A stretch of DNA of 64,000 bases, taken from positions 1,938,384 through 2,002,383 of the forward strand of contig NZ_RRCM01000001.1 in the NCBI RefSeq assembly GCF_003862485.1, in the 5' to 3' direction. Below are positions 18,159 to 28,191 of this stretch, piece by piece. The stretch's first letter is position 1; the number at the start of each line of letters is the position of its first letter. The stretch is from Lachnoanaerobaculum orale. Its GTDB lineage: Bacteria > Bacillota > Clostridia > Lachnospirales > Lachnospiraceae. The notes under the pieces are model-generated. The model did no database searches. It saw nothing but the letters and a program-made list of their open reading frames with translations, and was not told the origin of the DNA. A program made the position numbers and the translations under genes.

Positions 18159-18913
18159 TTGCTCTCCTGAATATACTTTTCAAATCCATGCTCATTGATT
18201 TCATCTACCAAAGAAGCATCTCCTGTCTTTATGATTTTTCCGTCTACCATAATATGTGTATAGTCAACTTTTAATGACTCAAGTATTCTGGTACTGTGAG
18301 TGATTATAAGAAGAGCACCGTCTTTTCTCTTTTGATATTCCTTAACACCTTCCGAAACTGTTCTTACAGCATCCACATCAAGTCCCGAATCCGTCTCATC
18401 AAGTATTGCAAGCTTTGGTGAAAGCATAAGAAGCTGCAAAATCTCAGCCTTTTTCTTCTCACCGCCTGAAAATCCTACATTCAAGGCTCTGTTGGCATAA
18501 TCCTTGTCCATATTTAAGACTTCCATGTTCTTTTCAAGTTCTTTTTTGAACTGCATCATCCTTACTCTCTTGCCCGAAACAGCCTCTACCGCATCTCTTA
18601 TAAAGCTGCTTAGAGGAAGTCCCGGTACCTCAAGCGGATTTTGAAATGATAAAAACATTCCCGCCTTTGCACGCTTATCCGCAGACTCGTCAACTATATT
18701 CTTACCGTCAAATATGATCTCTCCGCCCTCTGTGATATATCTTGGGTTACCCATCAGAGCATAACCGAGTGTTGACTTACCGGCACCGTTAGGTCCCATA
18801 AGTACATGTGTTTCGCCTTTTTTAATTTCTATATTTACTCCATGAAGAATTTCCTTTAAATTCTCATCATCTTCTATGGAAACTGTTAAATTATTTACAT
18901 TTAATAATGACAT
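18155..18913 (-). CDS. sufC: Fe-S cluster assembly ATPase SufC
   Basis: SufC is the ABC-type ATPase of the SufBC2D complex. Walker A is GPNGAGKS (about 39-46), the signature is FSGGEKKKAEI, and Walker B is KLAILDETDSGLD. At 252 aa it is normal. It is first in the operon sufC-sufB-sufD-sufS-sufU, with a strong promoter and a hairpin-rich leader upstream. Confidence 0.97.
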   Translation of the reverse strand: MSLLNVNNLTVSIEDDENLKEILHGVNIEIKKGETHVLMGPNGAGKSTLGYALMGNPRYITEGGEIIFDGKNIVDESADKRAKAGMFLSFQNPLEVPGLPLSSFIRDAVEAVSGKRVRMMQFKKELEKNMEVLNMDKDYANRALNVGFSGGEKKKAEILQLLMLSPKLAILDETDSGLDVDAVRTVSEGVKEYQKRKDGALLIITHSTRILESLKVDYTHIMVDGKIIKTGDASLVDEINEHGFEKYIQESK

Positions 18914-18933
18914 TGTTCTTTCCTTTCACTTAT

Positions 18934-18975
18934 CCCATGAGCATGGGTAATCTTGTAACAGATTATCTTTGTTAC
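18934..18975 (-). other. Two short hairpins in the suf leader
   Basis: The leader between the promoter and sufC contains GTAACA/TGTTAC around 9 nt (18955-18975) and CCCATG/CATGGG around 2 nt (18934-18947). Neither has a U-tract. They could stabilise the mRNA, or the second may be a protein-binding site for an Fe-S-responsive regulator. Confidence 0.5.
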
Positions 18976-18987
18976 CTGCACAATGGG

Positions 18988-19016
18988 ATTTTAAAGCTTA
19001 ATTCCCAGTAAGTCAA
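18988..19016 (-). promoter_or_regulatory. Promoter for the suf operon
   Basis: TTGACT (19016-19011) and TAAAAT (18993-18988) on the minus strand are 17 bp apart, immediately after the gdhA terminator and about 75 bp before sufC. This is close to the sigma-A consensus. Confidence 0.75.
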
Positions 19017-19023
19017 TAGGAAT

Positions 19024-19050
19024 TAAAAAAAAACCCTCATAAAAGGGCTT
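19024..19050 (-). terminator. Intrinsic terminator after gdhA
   Basis: On the minus strand CCCTTTTATGAGGG forms a short stem, followed by nine T residues. It lies about 35 bp after the gdhA stop. Confidence 0.85.
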
Positions 19051-19084
19051 TTAAATGCTTATGTATTTAATTTTGTACAATATA

Positions 19085-20536
<1,452 letters not shown>

Positions 20537-20553
20537 TCAAATGTCAATACCGT

Positions 20554-21198
20554 TTATAAAATATCCTTTAAAATATCCAAAGAGTGAAAATGTCTGTCTA
20601 TATACTTTTTCATCATAAAATCCAGAGTCTTTTCTATCTCAAGCAGCGCCTCCTGTGTTATTACAAAGGTAAAAAGCTTCTCAGGTTTTGTACAGATAAT
20701 ATATTCCCATGTGTATGCTGCGGTCTTATCATTCATCTTCGGATTCGGATCGTAGTCACTGTTTAAAGCCATTATTTTAAGTTCAAATATCCTCCTGACC
20801 AGTCTGTTGGGGATGGACTTTTTGGTAAGAGCAAGCAAAGTATAATATATAAGCTTTAAACTCTCCATATCCGCAAGTGCTTCCTTTGTATAATAATCAA
20901 GCATCTCCAAAAAATATGTACCGTAACAGGTACTCTCAATATCGTCACTTATCTCTTCAAAGTAGTTGGCTATCTCCGCACTGATGATGTTGTATGAATC
21001 TCTGCCCTCAAAAAGCTTAAACTTACCGTAGGCAAATATCCTTGCATACCCCATCATCTGATTGTTGATTCGTCTGGCGCCTCTTGCAAAGGCATAGATT
21101 TTACCTCTCTCCTTTGTAAATATGGTGACTCTTCTGTCAAAATCGCCGACAGGCATTGATTTTATCACAATGCCTGTCAATTCTATATTCTCTCTCAC
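20554..21198 (-). CDS. recO: DNA repair protein RecO, short form
   Basis: RecO works with RecR in loading RecA at gaps. The N-terminal OB-fold is seen as ELTGIVIKSMPVGDFDRRVTIF-like strands and KIYAFARGAR. The helical C-terminal domain follows. At 214 aa it is shorter than the usual 240-250. Only two cysteines are visible (STCYG and IICTK), so the four-Cys zinc-binding module common in other RecO proteins is missing. It starts 1 bp after the era stop. Confidence 0.9.
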   Translation of the reverse strand: MRENIELTGIVIKSMPVGDFDRRVTIFTKERGKIYAFARGARRINNQMMGYARIFAYGKFKLFEGRDSYNIISAEIANYFEEISDDIESTCYGTYFLEMLDYYTKEALADMESLKLIYYTLLALTKKSIPNRLVRRIFELKIMALNSDYDPNPKMNDKTAAYTWEYIICTKPEKLFTFVITQEALLEIEKTLDFMMKKYIDRHFHSLDILKDIL

Positions 21199-21199
21199 A

Positions 21200-22096
21200 T
21201 TATAAATCCTTCGGATTGTAGCCGAAGTTTTTCATCTGCACATCAGAGTCTCTCCACTTCGGTCTGACCTTTACCCACACTTTCAAATTCACCTTGCAAT
21301 CAAGTAAGTTCTCTATGTCTTTTCTGGCGGCGCTGCCTATTCTCTTTAACATACTTCCGCCCTTACCTATAATGATACCCTTATGTGATTCCTTCTCACA
21401 TACTATGGCGGCCTCAATATCTACAATATCACCCGAGTCTCTGTAGTTGAAAGTATCTATCTCCACGGCGATACCGTGAGGTATCTCATCCTGCAAAAAC
21501 CTGAGTGCCTTTTCTCTGATAAGCTCTGCGGCTATCTGCTTTATAGGCTGGTCTGTGACAGTGTCCTCATCATAATACATAGGACCTTCATCAAGGTATT
21601 TGAATATAACCTTTAAAAGTTCATCCGTATTTGTACCCTTAAGTGCCGACACAGGTACTATTTCCGCAAACTTCATCTTTGACGAGTACTTTGCTATTAC
21701 CTCAAGCATATCCTCTTTTCGTTTCAAAGAGTCCATCTTGTTGACGGCAAGTATTACAGGTACTTCCACATTTGAAAGTATCTCAAATATATGCTCGTCT
21801 CCCTCTCCTATAAATGTACTCGGCTCTATCAGCCAAAGCACGACATCCACATCACGCAAGGTTCTTGTAGAGACCTTCACCATATACTCTCCAAGCTTGT
21901 TCTTTGCTTTATGTATACCCGGAGTATCAAGGAACACTATCTGACCTCTCTCATCTGTAAATACTGTTTGTATTCTGTTTCTTGTAGTCTGCGGCTTATT
22001 TGATGTAATAGCTATCTTTTGTCCTATAAGCGTATTCATCAATGTTGATTTTCCTACATTCGGTCTCCCTATAAGAGCGACAAAACCTGATTTCAT
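21200..22096 (-). CDS. era: Ribosome-assembly GTPase Era
   Basis: Era binds the 3' end of 16S rRNA. G1 is GRPNVGKS (10-17), G3 is DTPGIH, G4 is NKMDSLK. The KH domain is at the C-terminus (KGIIIGKGGSMLKRIG). Start 22096 is preferred because AGGAGAAG lies immediately upstream, with normal spacing; the upstream in-frame codon at 22111 lacks a signal. Length is 298 aa. It overlaps nothing, starting 12 bp inside the M16C stop region. Confidence 0.96.
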   Translation of the reverse strand: MKSGFVALIGRPNVGKSTLMNTLIGQKIAITSNKPQTTRNRIQTVFTDERGQIVFLDTPGIHKAKNKLGEYMVKVSTRTLRDVDVVLWLIEPSTFIGEGDEHIFEILSNVEVPVILAVNKMDSLKRKEDMLEVIAKYSSKMKFAEIVPVSALKGTNTDELLKVIFKYLDEGPMYYDEDTVTDQPIKQIAAELIREKALRFLQDEIPHGIAVEIDTFNYRDSGDIVDIEAAIVCEKESHKGIIIGKGGSMLKRIGSAARKDIENLLDCKVNLKVWVKVRPKWRDSDVQMKNFGYNPKDL

Positions 22097-22107
22097 ATCT
22101 TCTCCTA

Positions 22108-25080
22108 TCAATCCTTAAAAAGGTGCTTTACTTCTTTGAACATTTCACTGTCCTTTTCTATTAAGTCCGCATTTCCGACAGCACAGATAAGATTATCACT
22201 GAGTACAGCCTCTATAAGCGGCACCAAGCCTCTTATATCTGCTTCACTTGTATTTAAGACTTCTTCTCTTTCCTTTTGCATATCCTCATGTCTTACCTTT
22301 GAATAGTATGCGCTAAGTCCTTTCATACCCTCTCCGGCAGGTGTAAGCGGTGTGTCCATCTCGCTTATAGCACCTATTACGGACTTTGTCATCTCTCTGT
22401 CATTTGCGGTGAAGTTCTTTGCATAGTCAACTATGCCCTCATATATTTTATTTGTGTTTGACACATTCGGGTCACGGTATGATACAAATCCCGCATTTCC
22501 GCTTCTTGAAAATACCGCACTGCATCCGTATGCTCCGCCCTTTACTCTGATATTGTTCCACAGATAATCATAGCTTAACAACACCTTGAACACTCTCAGT
22601 ACCCCTGTGTACTTAAAGCCGTGATTTACAAAGTTTCCGAATCTTGCAACATAGTTTACCATTGACGAAGTCTCAAATCCCTCATTCTTTATCTCAGGTA
22701 AAAGCTTTGCTCTCTCACTTTTAATATCTTCTTTTTCAAGGCTGTCAATAAGTACTTTAGCTCCGTCAAAGCTGTGCTTATATCCCTTGTCGTCACATAT
22801 GGTATGTATCAAGAGATTGTTTACATTAAATACCTTCTTGGACAACAAAGTCAACTTCTCATAGAGCTTATCAAAGTCTTTTTCAATATCAATCGACTCA
22901 AGGAATTTAAGATATGCAATACCCTTTGTCAAATCTTTAAAAAGCAGTTCTTTTGAAATATATGAACCGGCTCTTGTAAGTGCGGTCATATGACCTGATG
23001 AAACCAATCTGTCCTTACCTGTCAGTACTTCCGCTATTATATCCTTGATTCTTTTCTTATCTTCAAGCTTTGATGTTGTAAGCACCTCTGCCACTGTTGA
23101 ATACAGCCAAGGCTCCTTACCGTACAAAATCTTTGCGTTTACACAAAATCCGAATGTAAAATCAATAGGGTTTGCATTGGTAGCATAAGCCTCAAGCGAG
23201 TATGATACACCGCCTGAATTTAAATTTATATTGGTGGCTAATGTGGCAAATGTTTCTTTCTTCGTATCAATATATCCGAGTATCTCCTTTAGCAGTTCCA
23301 GGTACTTTATCTCTTCCTCATTTGCAAAATCAATGTTGAAGATAAATTTCATATAGTTGATACCTGCCGTGAATACTTTGGAATGTACCACCTTTATATC
23401 TTTGTCACAAACTTTCACACTGTCTTCTTCAAACTCAGGCATCTTCACATCCCTGCTTATATCATCCCTGCTAAGCAGCGGAATCTTTAAGAGAGCTTCT
23501 TCACTTGAAGGCTCCGACTGATACTTTTTCAGTGCTATTGTATCTTCGTATATCTTTTTTAACTCTTCCTTTGACAATGTATCTTTGAACTTGGCAAGCT
23601 TTTCTTTAAGTTCATTATCCTTCTTTGTGGTAAGTCCCTTTTTCGGTGTCATAGTAACTATTGCCGTGTTCTTATTGTCAAGCAGATGCTTTTTTATTAG
23701 TCTCTCAAAGTATCCGTTTTCCACTTCTTCTCTAAGTGTCTTAAAGATATTTTCAAATCTGAGATGCATTGTAGGATCGGCGTCATAAAGCCATGAATCA
23801 AAGCTTGAAAGTCCGTACATAAGTCCCTTAGGATATGATCCGTAGTCGGCTTCTCTTGCCTTAAACTCAAATACATTGATAGCCGCCTTTATAGCCTCTT
23901 TGTCAAGTCCTTCATATGCAAGTTTTCTTAATGTACCCTCTATTACAGCCAAAAACTCAGGCTTTCTGTCAAGATTGCTGTTCTTTGCGGTCACACCGAA
24001 ATAAGGAACATATATACCGTTTGCATATCCGCCGTATACATCTTCTCCGATACCTGCATCTATAAGAGCCTGCATAAGCGGTGCACCCGGTGCATCTATC
24101 AAAACATACTCAAGTATCTGAAAGCCCATATATACTGTCGGATCAAGCTCACCGCCTACAAGAGTATTCCATGAAAGATAGGTGGCATTTTCTTCAGTCT
24201 GATTTTCGGTAATAGGATATTCAAAGTTTCTCTCTCTTACACTCTCAAGCGGCTTTACCTCTTCTATCTTAGAGTCCACAAACTTGTACTCAAACTTGTC
24301 AAGATACTCTTTATCTATCAGCTCAAGCTTCTCTGCCATATCCATATCTCCATACAGATAAATGTATGAATTGGACGGATGGTAGTACTTTGAATGCATA
24401 TCAAGGAAATTCTCATATGTCAAAGTAGGGATAACATCAGGGTCTCCTCCGGACTCCTCACCGTATGAGTGGCCTTCAAAAAGTGTCTTTGTAATGGACC
24501 TTTCAAGCACACTGTCGGCAGCCGAAAAAGCTCCCTTCATCTCATTGTATACTACACCGTTTAAGATAATATTTCCGTTCTCGTCAGGGTTTCCCTTATC
24601 ATCCACCACTTCATAGTGCCAACCCTCCTGCTTAAATATCTTAGGCTCAGTATACACATTCGGGTAAAATACGGCATCCAGATATACCTCCATAAGATTG
24701 TCAAAATCCTTGTCGTTGCAGGACGCTATCGGATAGACAGTCTTATCCGGATAAGTTATGGCGTTAAGGAAGGTATTTAACGAGCCCTTTACAAGCTCTA
24801 CAAAAGGATCCTTTGCAGGGAACTTCTTTGAACCGCAAAGCACGGAATGTTCCAATATATGTGCCACTCCTGTGGAGTCCTTTGAAGGTGTCCTGAATCC
24901 TATAGTAAATACCTTGTTGTTGTCATCTGTAAGCAATGCAAAAATTCTTGCCTTTGTCTTCTTATGCTCAAGTATTGCAGCCTTCGCACTGAGTTCATCT
25001 ATATCTGATATTTCAACTACATTATATGCAGATAATTTCTTAATATTATTTACTTGTTCTTCAATATCGTAAGTTTTCAA
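22108..25080 (-). CDS. Insulinase-family metalloprotease, M16C type
   Basis: The inverted zinc motif HxxEH is HILEH at 74-78, with the second-sphere Glu at E180 in VVYNEMKGAFS. The 990-aa length and FLNAITYPDKTVYP segment match the M16C subfamily (presequence-protease-like, with a two-half clamp). Such proteins degrade peptides. No signal peptide is seen, so a cytoplasmic role is likely. It follows the DUF218 gene after 11 bp and precedes era, within a conserved cluster. Confidence 0.93.
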   Translation of the reverse strand: MKTYDIEEQVNNIKKLSAYNVVEISDIDELSAKAAILEHKKTKARIFALLTDDNNKVFTIGFRTPSKDSTGVAHILEHSVLCGSKKFPAKDPFVELVKGSLNTFLNAITYPDKTVYPIASCNDKDFDNLMEVYLDAVFYPNVYTEPKIFKQEGWHYEVVDDKGNPDENGNIILNGVVYNEMKGAFSAADSVLERSITKTLFEGHSYGEESGGDPDVIPTLTYENFLDMHSKYYHPSNSYIYLYGDMDMAEKLELIDKEYLDKFEYKFVDSKIEEVKPLESVRERNFEYPITENQTEENATYLSWNTLVGGELDPTVYMGFQILEYVLIDAPGAPLMQALIDAGIGEDVYGGYANGIYVPYFGVTAKNSNLDRKPEFLAVIEGTLRKLAYEGLDKEAIKAAINVFEFKAREADYGSYPKGLMYGLSSFDSWLYDADPTMHLRFENIFKTLREEVENGYFERLIKKHLLDNKNTAIVTMTPKKGLTTKKDNELKEKLAKFKDTLSKEELKKIYEDTIALKKYQSEPSSEEALLKIPLLSRDDISRDVKMPEFEEDSVKVCDKDIKVVHSKVFTAGINYMKFIFNIDFANEEEIKYLELLKEILGYIDTKKETFATLATNINLNSGGVSYSLEAYATNANPIDFTFGFCVNAKILYGKEPWLYSTVAEVLTTSKLEDKKRIKDIIAEVLTGKDRLVSSGHMTALTRAGSYISKELLFKDLTKGIAYLKFLESIDIEKDFDKLYEKLTLLSKKVFNVNNLLIHTICDDKGYKHSFDGAKVLIDSLEKEDIKSERAKLLPEIKNEGFETSSMVNYVARFGNFVNHGFKYTGVLRVFKVLLSYDYLWNNIRVKGGAYGCSAVFSRSGNAGFVSYRDPNVSNTNKIYEGIVDYAKNFTANDREMTKSVIGAISEMDTPLTPAGEGMKGLSAYYSKVRHEDMQKEREEVLNTSEADIRGLVPLIEAVLSDNLICAVGNADLIEKDSEMFKEVKHLFKD

Positions 25081-25091
25081 TCTGTTCCTCC

Positions 25092-25898
25092 TTATATATA
25101 TTCAAAAAATTTGTATTTAAAAATTGCAAATGTCTCTCTTACCAACATATGTAAATATAAAACTTTGTTAGATCTTGCACTGATAGGAAAAACTTGTGTG
25201 TATCCGATTTTTTTTGCAATTTGCATTGACCTGAAAATATGAAAATCATTTGTCAAAATGCCTATAGTCTGCGGCTTGTCCTCTACCTCAAGCACCGGAC
25301 CCATATCATTTATTATTGTAATATCTGTACTTCTCTTTATATCGGCACTGTATTTGTCAATAAGCGCCTTTGAATATATTAAATTTTCTCTTGTATTATG
25401 TGACTGTGTTTCAACCAAAATATTATTTCTATCTATACCTTTTTGTATAAGATAATCCGCCATCACTACAGATTCCGTTTTACCGTCTCTTCCGATTCCG
25501 CCGCTTATAACTATTATGGTATCGGGATTGTTATCAATGTATTCTATAGCTTTATCAAGTCTGTACTTACATTCGCTTCCCTTTTTTTCCAAATCCGGCT
25601 TTGTACCCAGAACAATCAAAAAGTCAAGTCCCGGTTCATCGTTATCCGGCAATGAAAGGCTTATAGCTATAGAAGTTATAACAAAAATGAGAACCCCAAG
25701 AGTCGCCAAAGTATAGACAGATACCACAGACCACAATGGAATTCTCTTATTTAGATAAAATTTGATCAGTTTGCCTAAAGCAAAAAATACAAATGCAAAT
25801 CCATACCATATATAACTTTGTAATTCCACAAAGCCTGTCATAGAAATAACAATTGTTCCATATATCCCACATAATACCGCCAGTATAAATGCAAACAT
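25092..25898 (-). CDS. YdcF-like membrane protein (DUF218 domain)
   Basis: The first 90 residues form three hydrophobic segments. The remainder is a DUF218 (YdcF-like) domain: DFLIVLGTKPDLEK, then IVISGGIGRDGKTE, LVETQSHNTRENL and NDFHIFRSMQIAK. This fold is common in Firmicutes cell-envelope proteins. The catalytic activity is not established. Length is 268 aa. It is cotranscribed with the U32 gene upstream (10 bp). Confidence 0.85.
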   Translation of the reverse strand: MFAFILAVLCGIYGTIVISMTGFVELQSYIWYGFAFVFFALGKLIKFYLNKRIPLWSVVSVYTLATLGVLIFVITSIAISLSLPDNDEPGLDFLIVLGTKPDLEKKGSECKYRLDKAIEYIDNNPDTIIVISGGIGRDGKTESVVMADYLIQKGIDRNNILVETQSHNTRENLIYSKALIDKYSADIKRSTDITIINDMGPVLEVEDKPQTIGILTNDFHIFRSMQIAKKIGYTQVFPISARSNKVLYLHMLVRETFAIFKYKFFEYI

Positions 25899-25908
25899 TA
25901 TACCTCCA

Positions 25909-27147
25909 CTACTGTCTTTCGGGATTATAAACTCTCAGTATATCTCCTTCTTCCACTACCTGCTTGTCAAATGTCACCTTCAAAAGCTGTAAAGGATGCG
26001 GAGCACTCTCCATCTTCTCATCCTTGTCATTCTCTATAGATTCCACCTTCAGTGATATATTCTCACCGTTTTTCTTCATAACTTCGATATTGTCACCTAC
26101 AAAGAATCTGTTCTTTTGATTAAAGATTGCTCTGCCCTCTTTATCTACTTCATTCACCGTACCTATATAAATATAGTTTTTTACATAGGTATTGCTGTCA
26201 TATATCTGTGTATCGCTGTCAGGCTTACCGAAGAAAAATCCTGTGGTAAACTCTCTGTAAGTACACTTTCCTATCTCGGACTTGTACCACTCAAGATTTT
26301 CTTTGAAAGTTTCTTCAGACTTAAGGTAGTCGTCTATAGCCTTTCTGTATGTCCTTGCCACTGTAGCCACATAGAGTGCCGTTTTCATTCTGCCCTCTAT
26401 CTTAAAGCTGTCAATGCCCGCTTTAATCAAATCGGGGATATACTCAATCATACAAAGATCTTTGGAATTGAAAATATATGTGCCTCTCTCATTCTCATAT
26501 ACAGGCATATATTCACCCGGTCTTTTCTCCTCCACAACAGAATATTTCCACCTGCATGAGTGAGTACACTCACCTCTGTTGGCATCCTTTCCTGTAAAGA
26601 AATTGCTTAGCAGACATCTGCCCGAGTATGACATACACATAGCACCGTGTACAAATGTCTCTATCTCCATCTGCTCAGGTATATTTTCCCTTATCTTTCT
26701 TATCTCCTCAAGCGAAAGCTCTCTGGCTGTAACCACTCTGCTTGCTCCAAGCTTCCACCAAAAAAGATATGTGGCATAGTTTGTATTGTTGGCCTGTGTG
26801 GAAATATGTATCTCAACCTCCGGCCATACCTCCTTTGCTATGGTAAATATTCCGGGGTCGGATATAATAAGTGCATCCGGTCCTATTTCCTTAAGCTCGT
26901 TAAAGTAAGACCTTGCCGCCTCCAAGTCGTCATTATGTCCGAGTATATTTGCCGTTACATAGACCTTTTTGCCTCTACTGTGGGCGTACTCTATACCGGC
27001 TTTCATATCCTCTTTTGTAAAATTCTTTGCCTTTGCTCTAAGGCTGAAAAATTCACCGCCTATATATACCGCATCGGCACCGTAATCTATTGCTACCTTC
27101 AGGTTCTCAAGATTGCCTGCCGGTATCAAAAGTTCCAAGTTTCTCAA
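25909..27147 (-). CDS. trhP: Peptidase U32-family tRNA hydroxylation protein
   Basis: The U32 signature is present as ETFVHGAMCMSYSGRCLLS, with more cysteines in GECTHSCRW; these likely bind an iron-sulfur cluster. In Bacillus subtilis, YrrN and YrrO (TrhP1/2) make 5-hydroxyuridine at tRNA position 34, which YrrM (TrmR) then methylates. Here the gene lies 1 bp after a TrmR-like gene, which supports this role by synteny. Only one U32 gene is present. At 412 aa it is full-length. The symbol is inferred from context rather than proven. Confidence 0.85.
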   Translation of the reverse strand: MRNLELLIPAGNLENLKVAIDYGADAVYIGGEFFSLRAKAKNFTKEDMKAGIEYAHSRGKKVYVTANILGHNDDLEAARSYFNELKEIGPDALIISDPGIFTIAKEVWPEVEIHISTQANNTNYATYLFWWKLGASRVVTARELSLEEIRKIRENIPEQMEIETFVHGAMCMSYSGRCLLSNFFTGKDANRGECTHSCRWKYSVVEEKRPGEYMPVYENERGTYIFNSKDLCMIEYIPDLIKAGIDSFKIEGRMKTALYVATVARTYRKAIDDYLKSEETFKENLEWYKSEIGKCTYREFTTGFFFGKPDSDTQIYDSNTYVKNYIYIGTVNEVDKEGRAIFNQKNRFFVGDNIEVMKKNGENISLKVESIENDKDEKMESAPHPLQLLKVTFDKQVVEEGDILRVYNPERQ

Positions 27148-27148
27148 T

Positions 27149-27796
27149 TTACCTCCTGCTTCTACTCAGTAAAACTCCATCTCCTATTGAAAATATCCAT
27201 GATTCCAAAGTCTCATCATGCAAAAGAAGATATATATATTCTCTCATTCTCTTATGTATTGTCTTATCTCTTTTTCTTATTGCAAAGGAAGACTCCGCCA
27301 AGTCTCCCTCCTGCAAACAATTATCCGAGAAAATCATTCCTGATTCTTTTAAAAGTTTCTTTACCATAGGCAGCCAGGTGATATACTGCGCCTTTGCCGC
27401 ATCCATAAAGATAAAATCAAACTTCTCACCCTTATCGACCATGCTCTTAAGTATCTCCCCGGCATCACCTTCCAATATACTTGTTCTGCTTTCAAAATCA
27501 GCATATTTTATATTTCTTTTAGCTTCTTCCACCCTATCAGGCATTTTTTCAACAGTCACTATATCCGCATCGGAGTTTTCAAGCATAACCGCAGCGGAAT
27601 AACCGACAGCACAACCGATTTCCAAAATAGAACCCGGATTTTGCATCTTCAATACAAATTTCAAAAAATTTTCGGTATCTCTTTTTATAATCGGTATGTA
27701 ATTTCTTTTAGCCTCAGCCCTTATCTCTTCCAGTGCCTTGGAGTTCACCGGAGAAATGATATCAAGATATTCCAGTACTTTAGGATTTGTTATCAT
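27149..27796 (-). CDS. trmR: O-methyltransferase TrmR (YrrM-like), tRNA 5-hydroxyuridine methyltransferase
   Basis: The class I SAM motif is ILEIGCAVGYSA (about 57-68), followed by DIVTVEKMPDRVE and KFDFIFMDAAKAQY, the catechol-O-methyltransferase-like metal-binding loop. The start at 27796 follows GGAGAA at normal spacing. At 215 aa it matches the YrrM family. Next to the U32 gene, it probably adds the methyl group of mo5U34. Its 5' end overlaps the mltG-like gene by 17 bp. Confidence 0.88.
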   Translation of the reverse strand: MITNPKVLEYLDIISPVNSKALEEIRAEAKRNYIPIIKRDTENFLKFVLKMQNPGSILEIGCAVGYSAAVMLENSDADIVTVEKMPDRVEEAKRNIKYADFESRTSILEGDAGEILKSMVDKGEKFDFIFMDAAKAQYITWLPMVKKLLKESGMIFSDNCLQEGDLAESSFAIRKRDKTIHKRMREYIYLLLHDETLESWIFSIGDGVLLSRSRR

Positions 27797-28181
27797 TTTT
27801 ATTGTTCTCCGAAACACCGTCGTCAATCATCTCAAGTATCTGTCTGGATGTCTGTGAGGTGTTGAATGTATACTCGCCCGCATGCATTCTGATATCAAAA
27901 AATTTGGCCTGTATCTCAAAGGAAAACTTATTTTCGATGACTCCCGCGCTGTATAACTCATCCGCCAGTTTCTTAAAACTCGTCCCTTCTTCCACAGTCA
28001 CTTCAACATTTCTGCCGGGTGGTGAGTCCACACTTGACGCATAAAATATACTGTGTCCGAACTGATAAGAAAAAGGTATACCTACCAGCATTATCAGCAC
28101 AAGAATATATGTAACAATTCTTCCCAAAAAAGAAGTCACTCTTTTTTTTGTCTTCCTCTTAGATGTAGTTTCTTTGCTCAT
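27780..28181 (-). CDS. MltG/YceG-like small membrane protein lacking the catalytic domain
   Basis: A basic N-terminus precedes one transmembrane helix (about 18-38). After it comes a domain matching the LysM-like N-terminal half of MltG (VEEGTSFKKLADELYSAGVIENKFSF, then MHAGEYTFN and SRQILEMIDDG). The protein is only 133 aa, so the C-terminal lytic transglycosylase domain is absent. It sits where mltG (yrrL) lies in Bacillus, before trmR. I infer a reduced or regulatory member. Confidence 0.85.
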   Translation of the reverse strand: MSKETTSKRKTKKRVTSFLGRIVTYILVLIMLVGIPFSYQFGHSIFYASSVDSPPGRNVEVTVEEGTSFKKLADELYSAGVIENKFSFEIQAKFFDIRMHAGEYTFNTSQTSRQILEMIDDGVSENNKNDNKS

Positions 28182-28191
28182 TTAGTACCCT

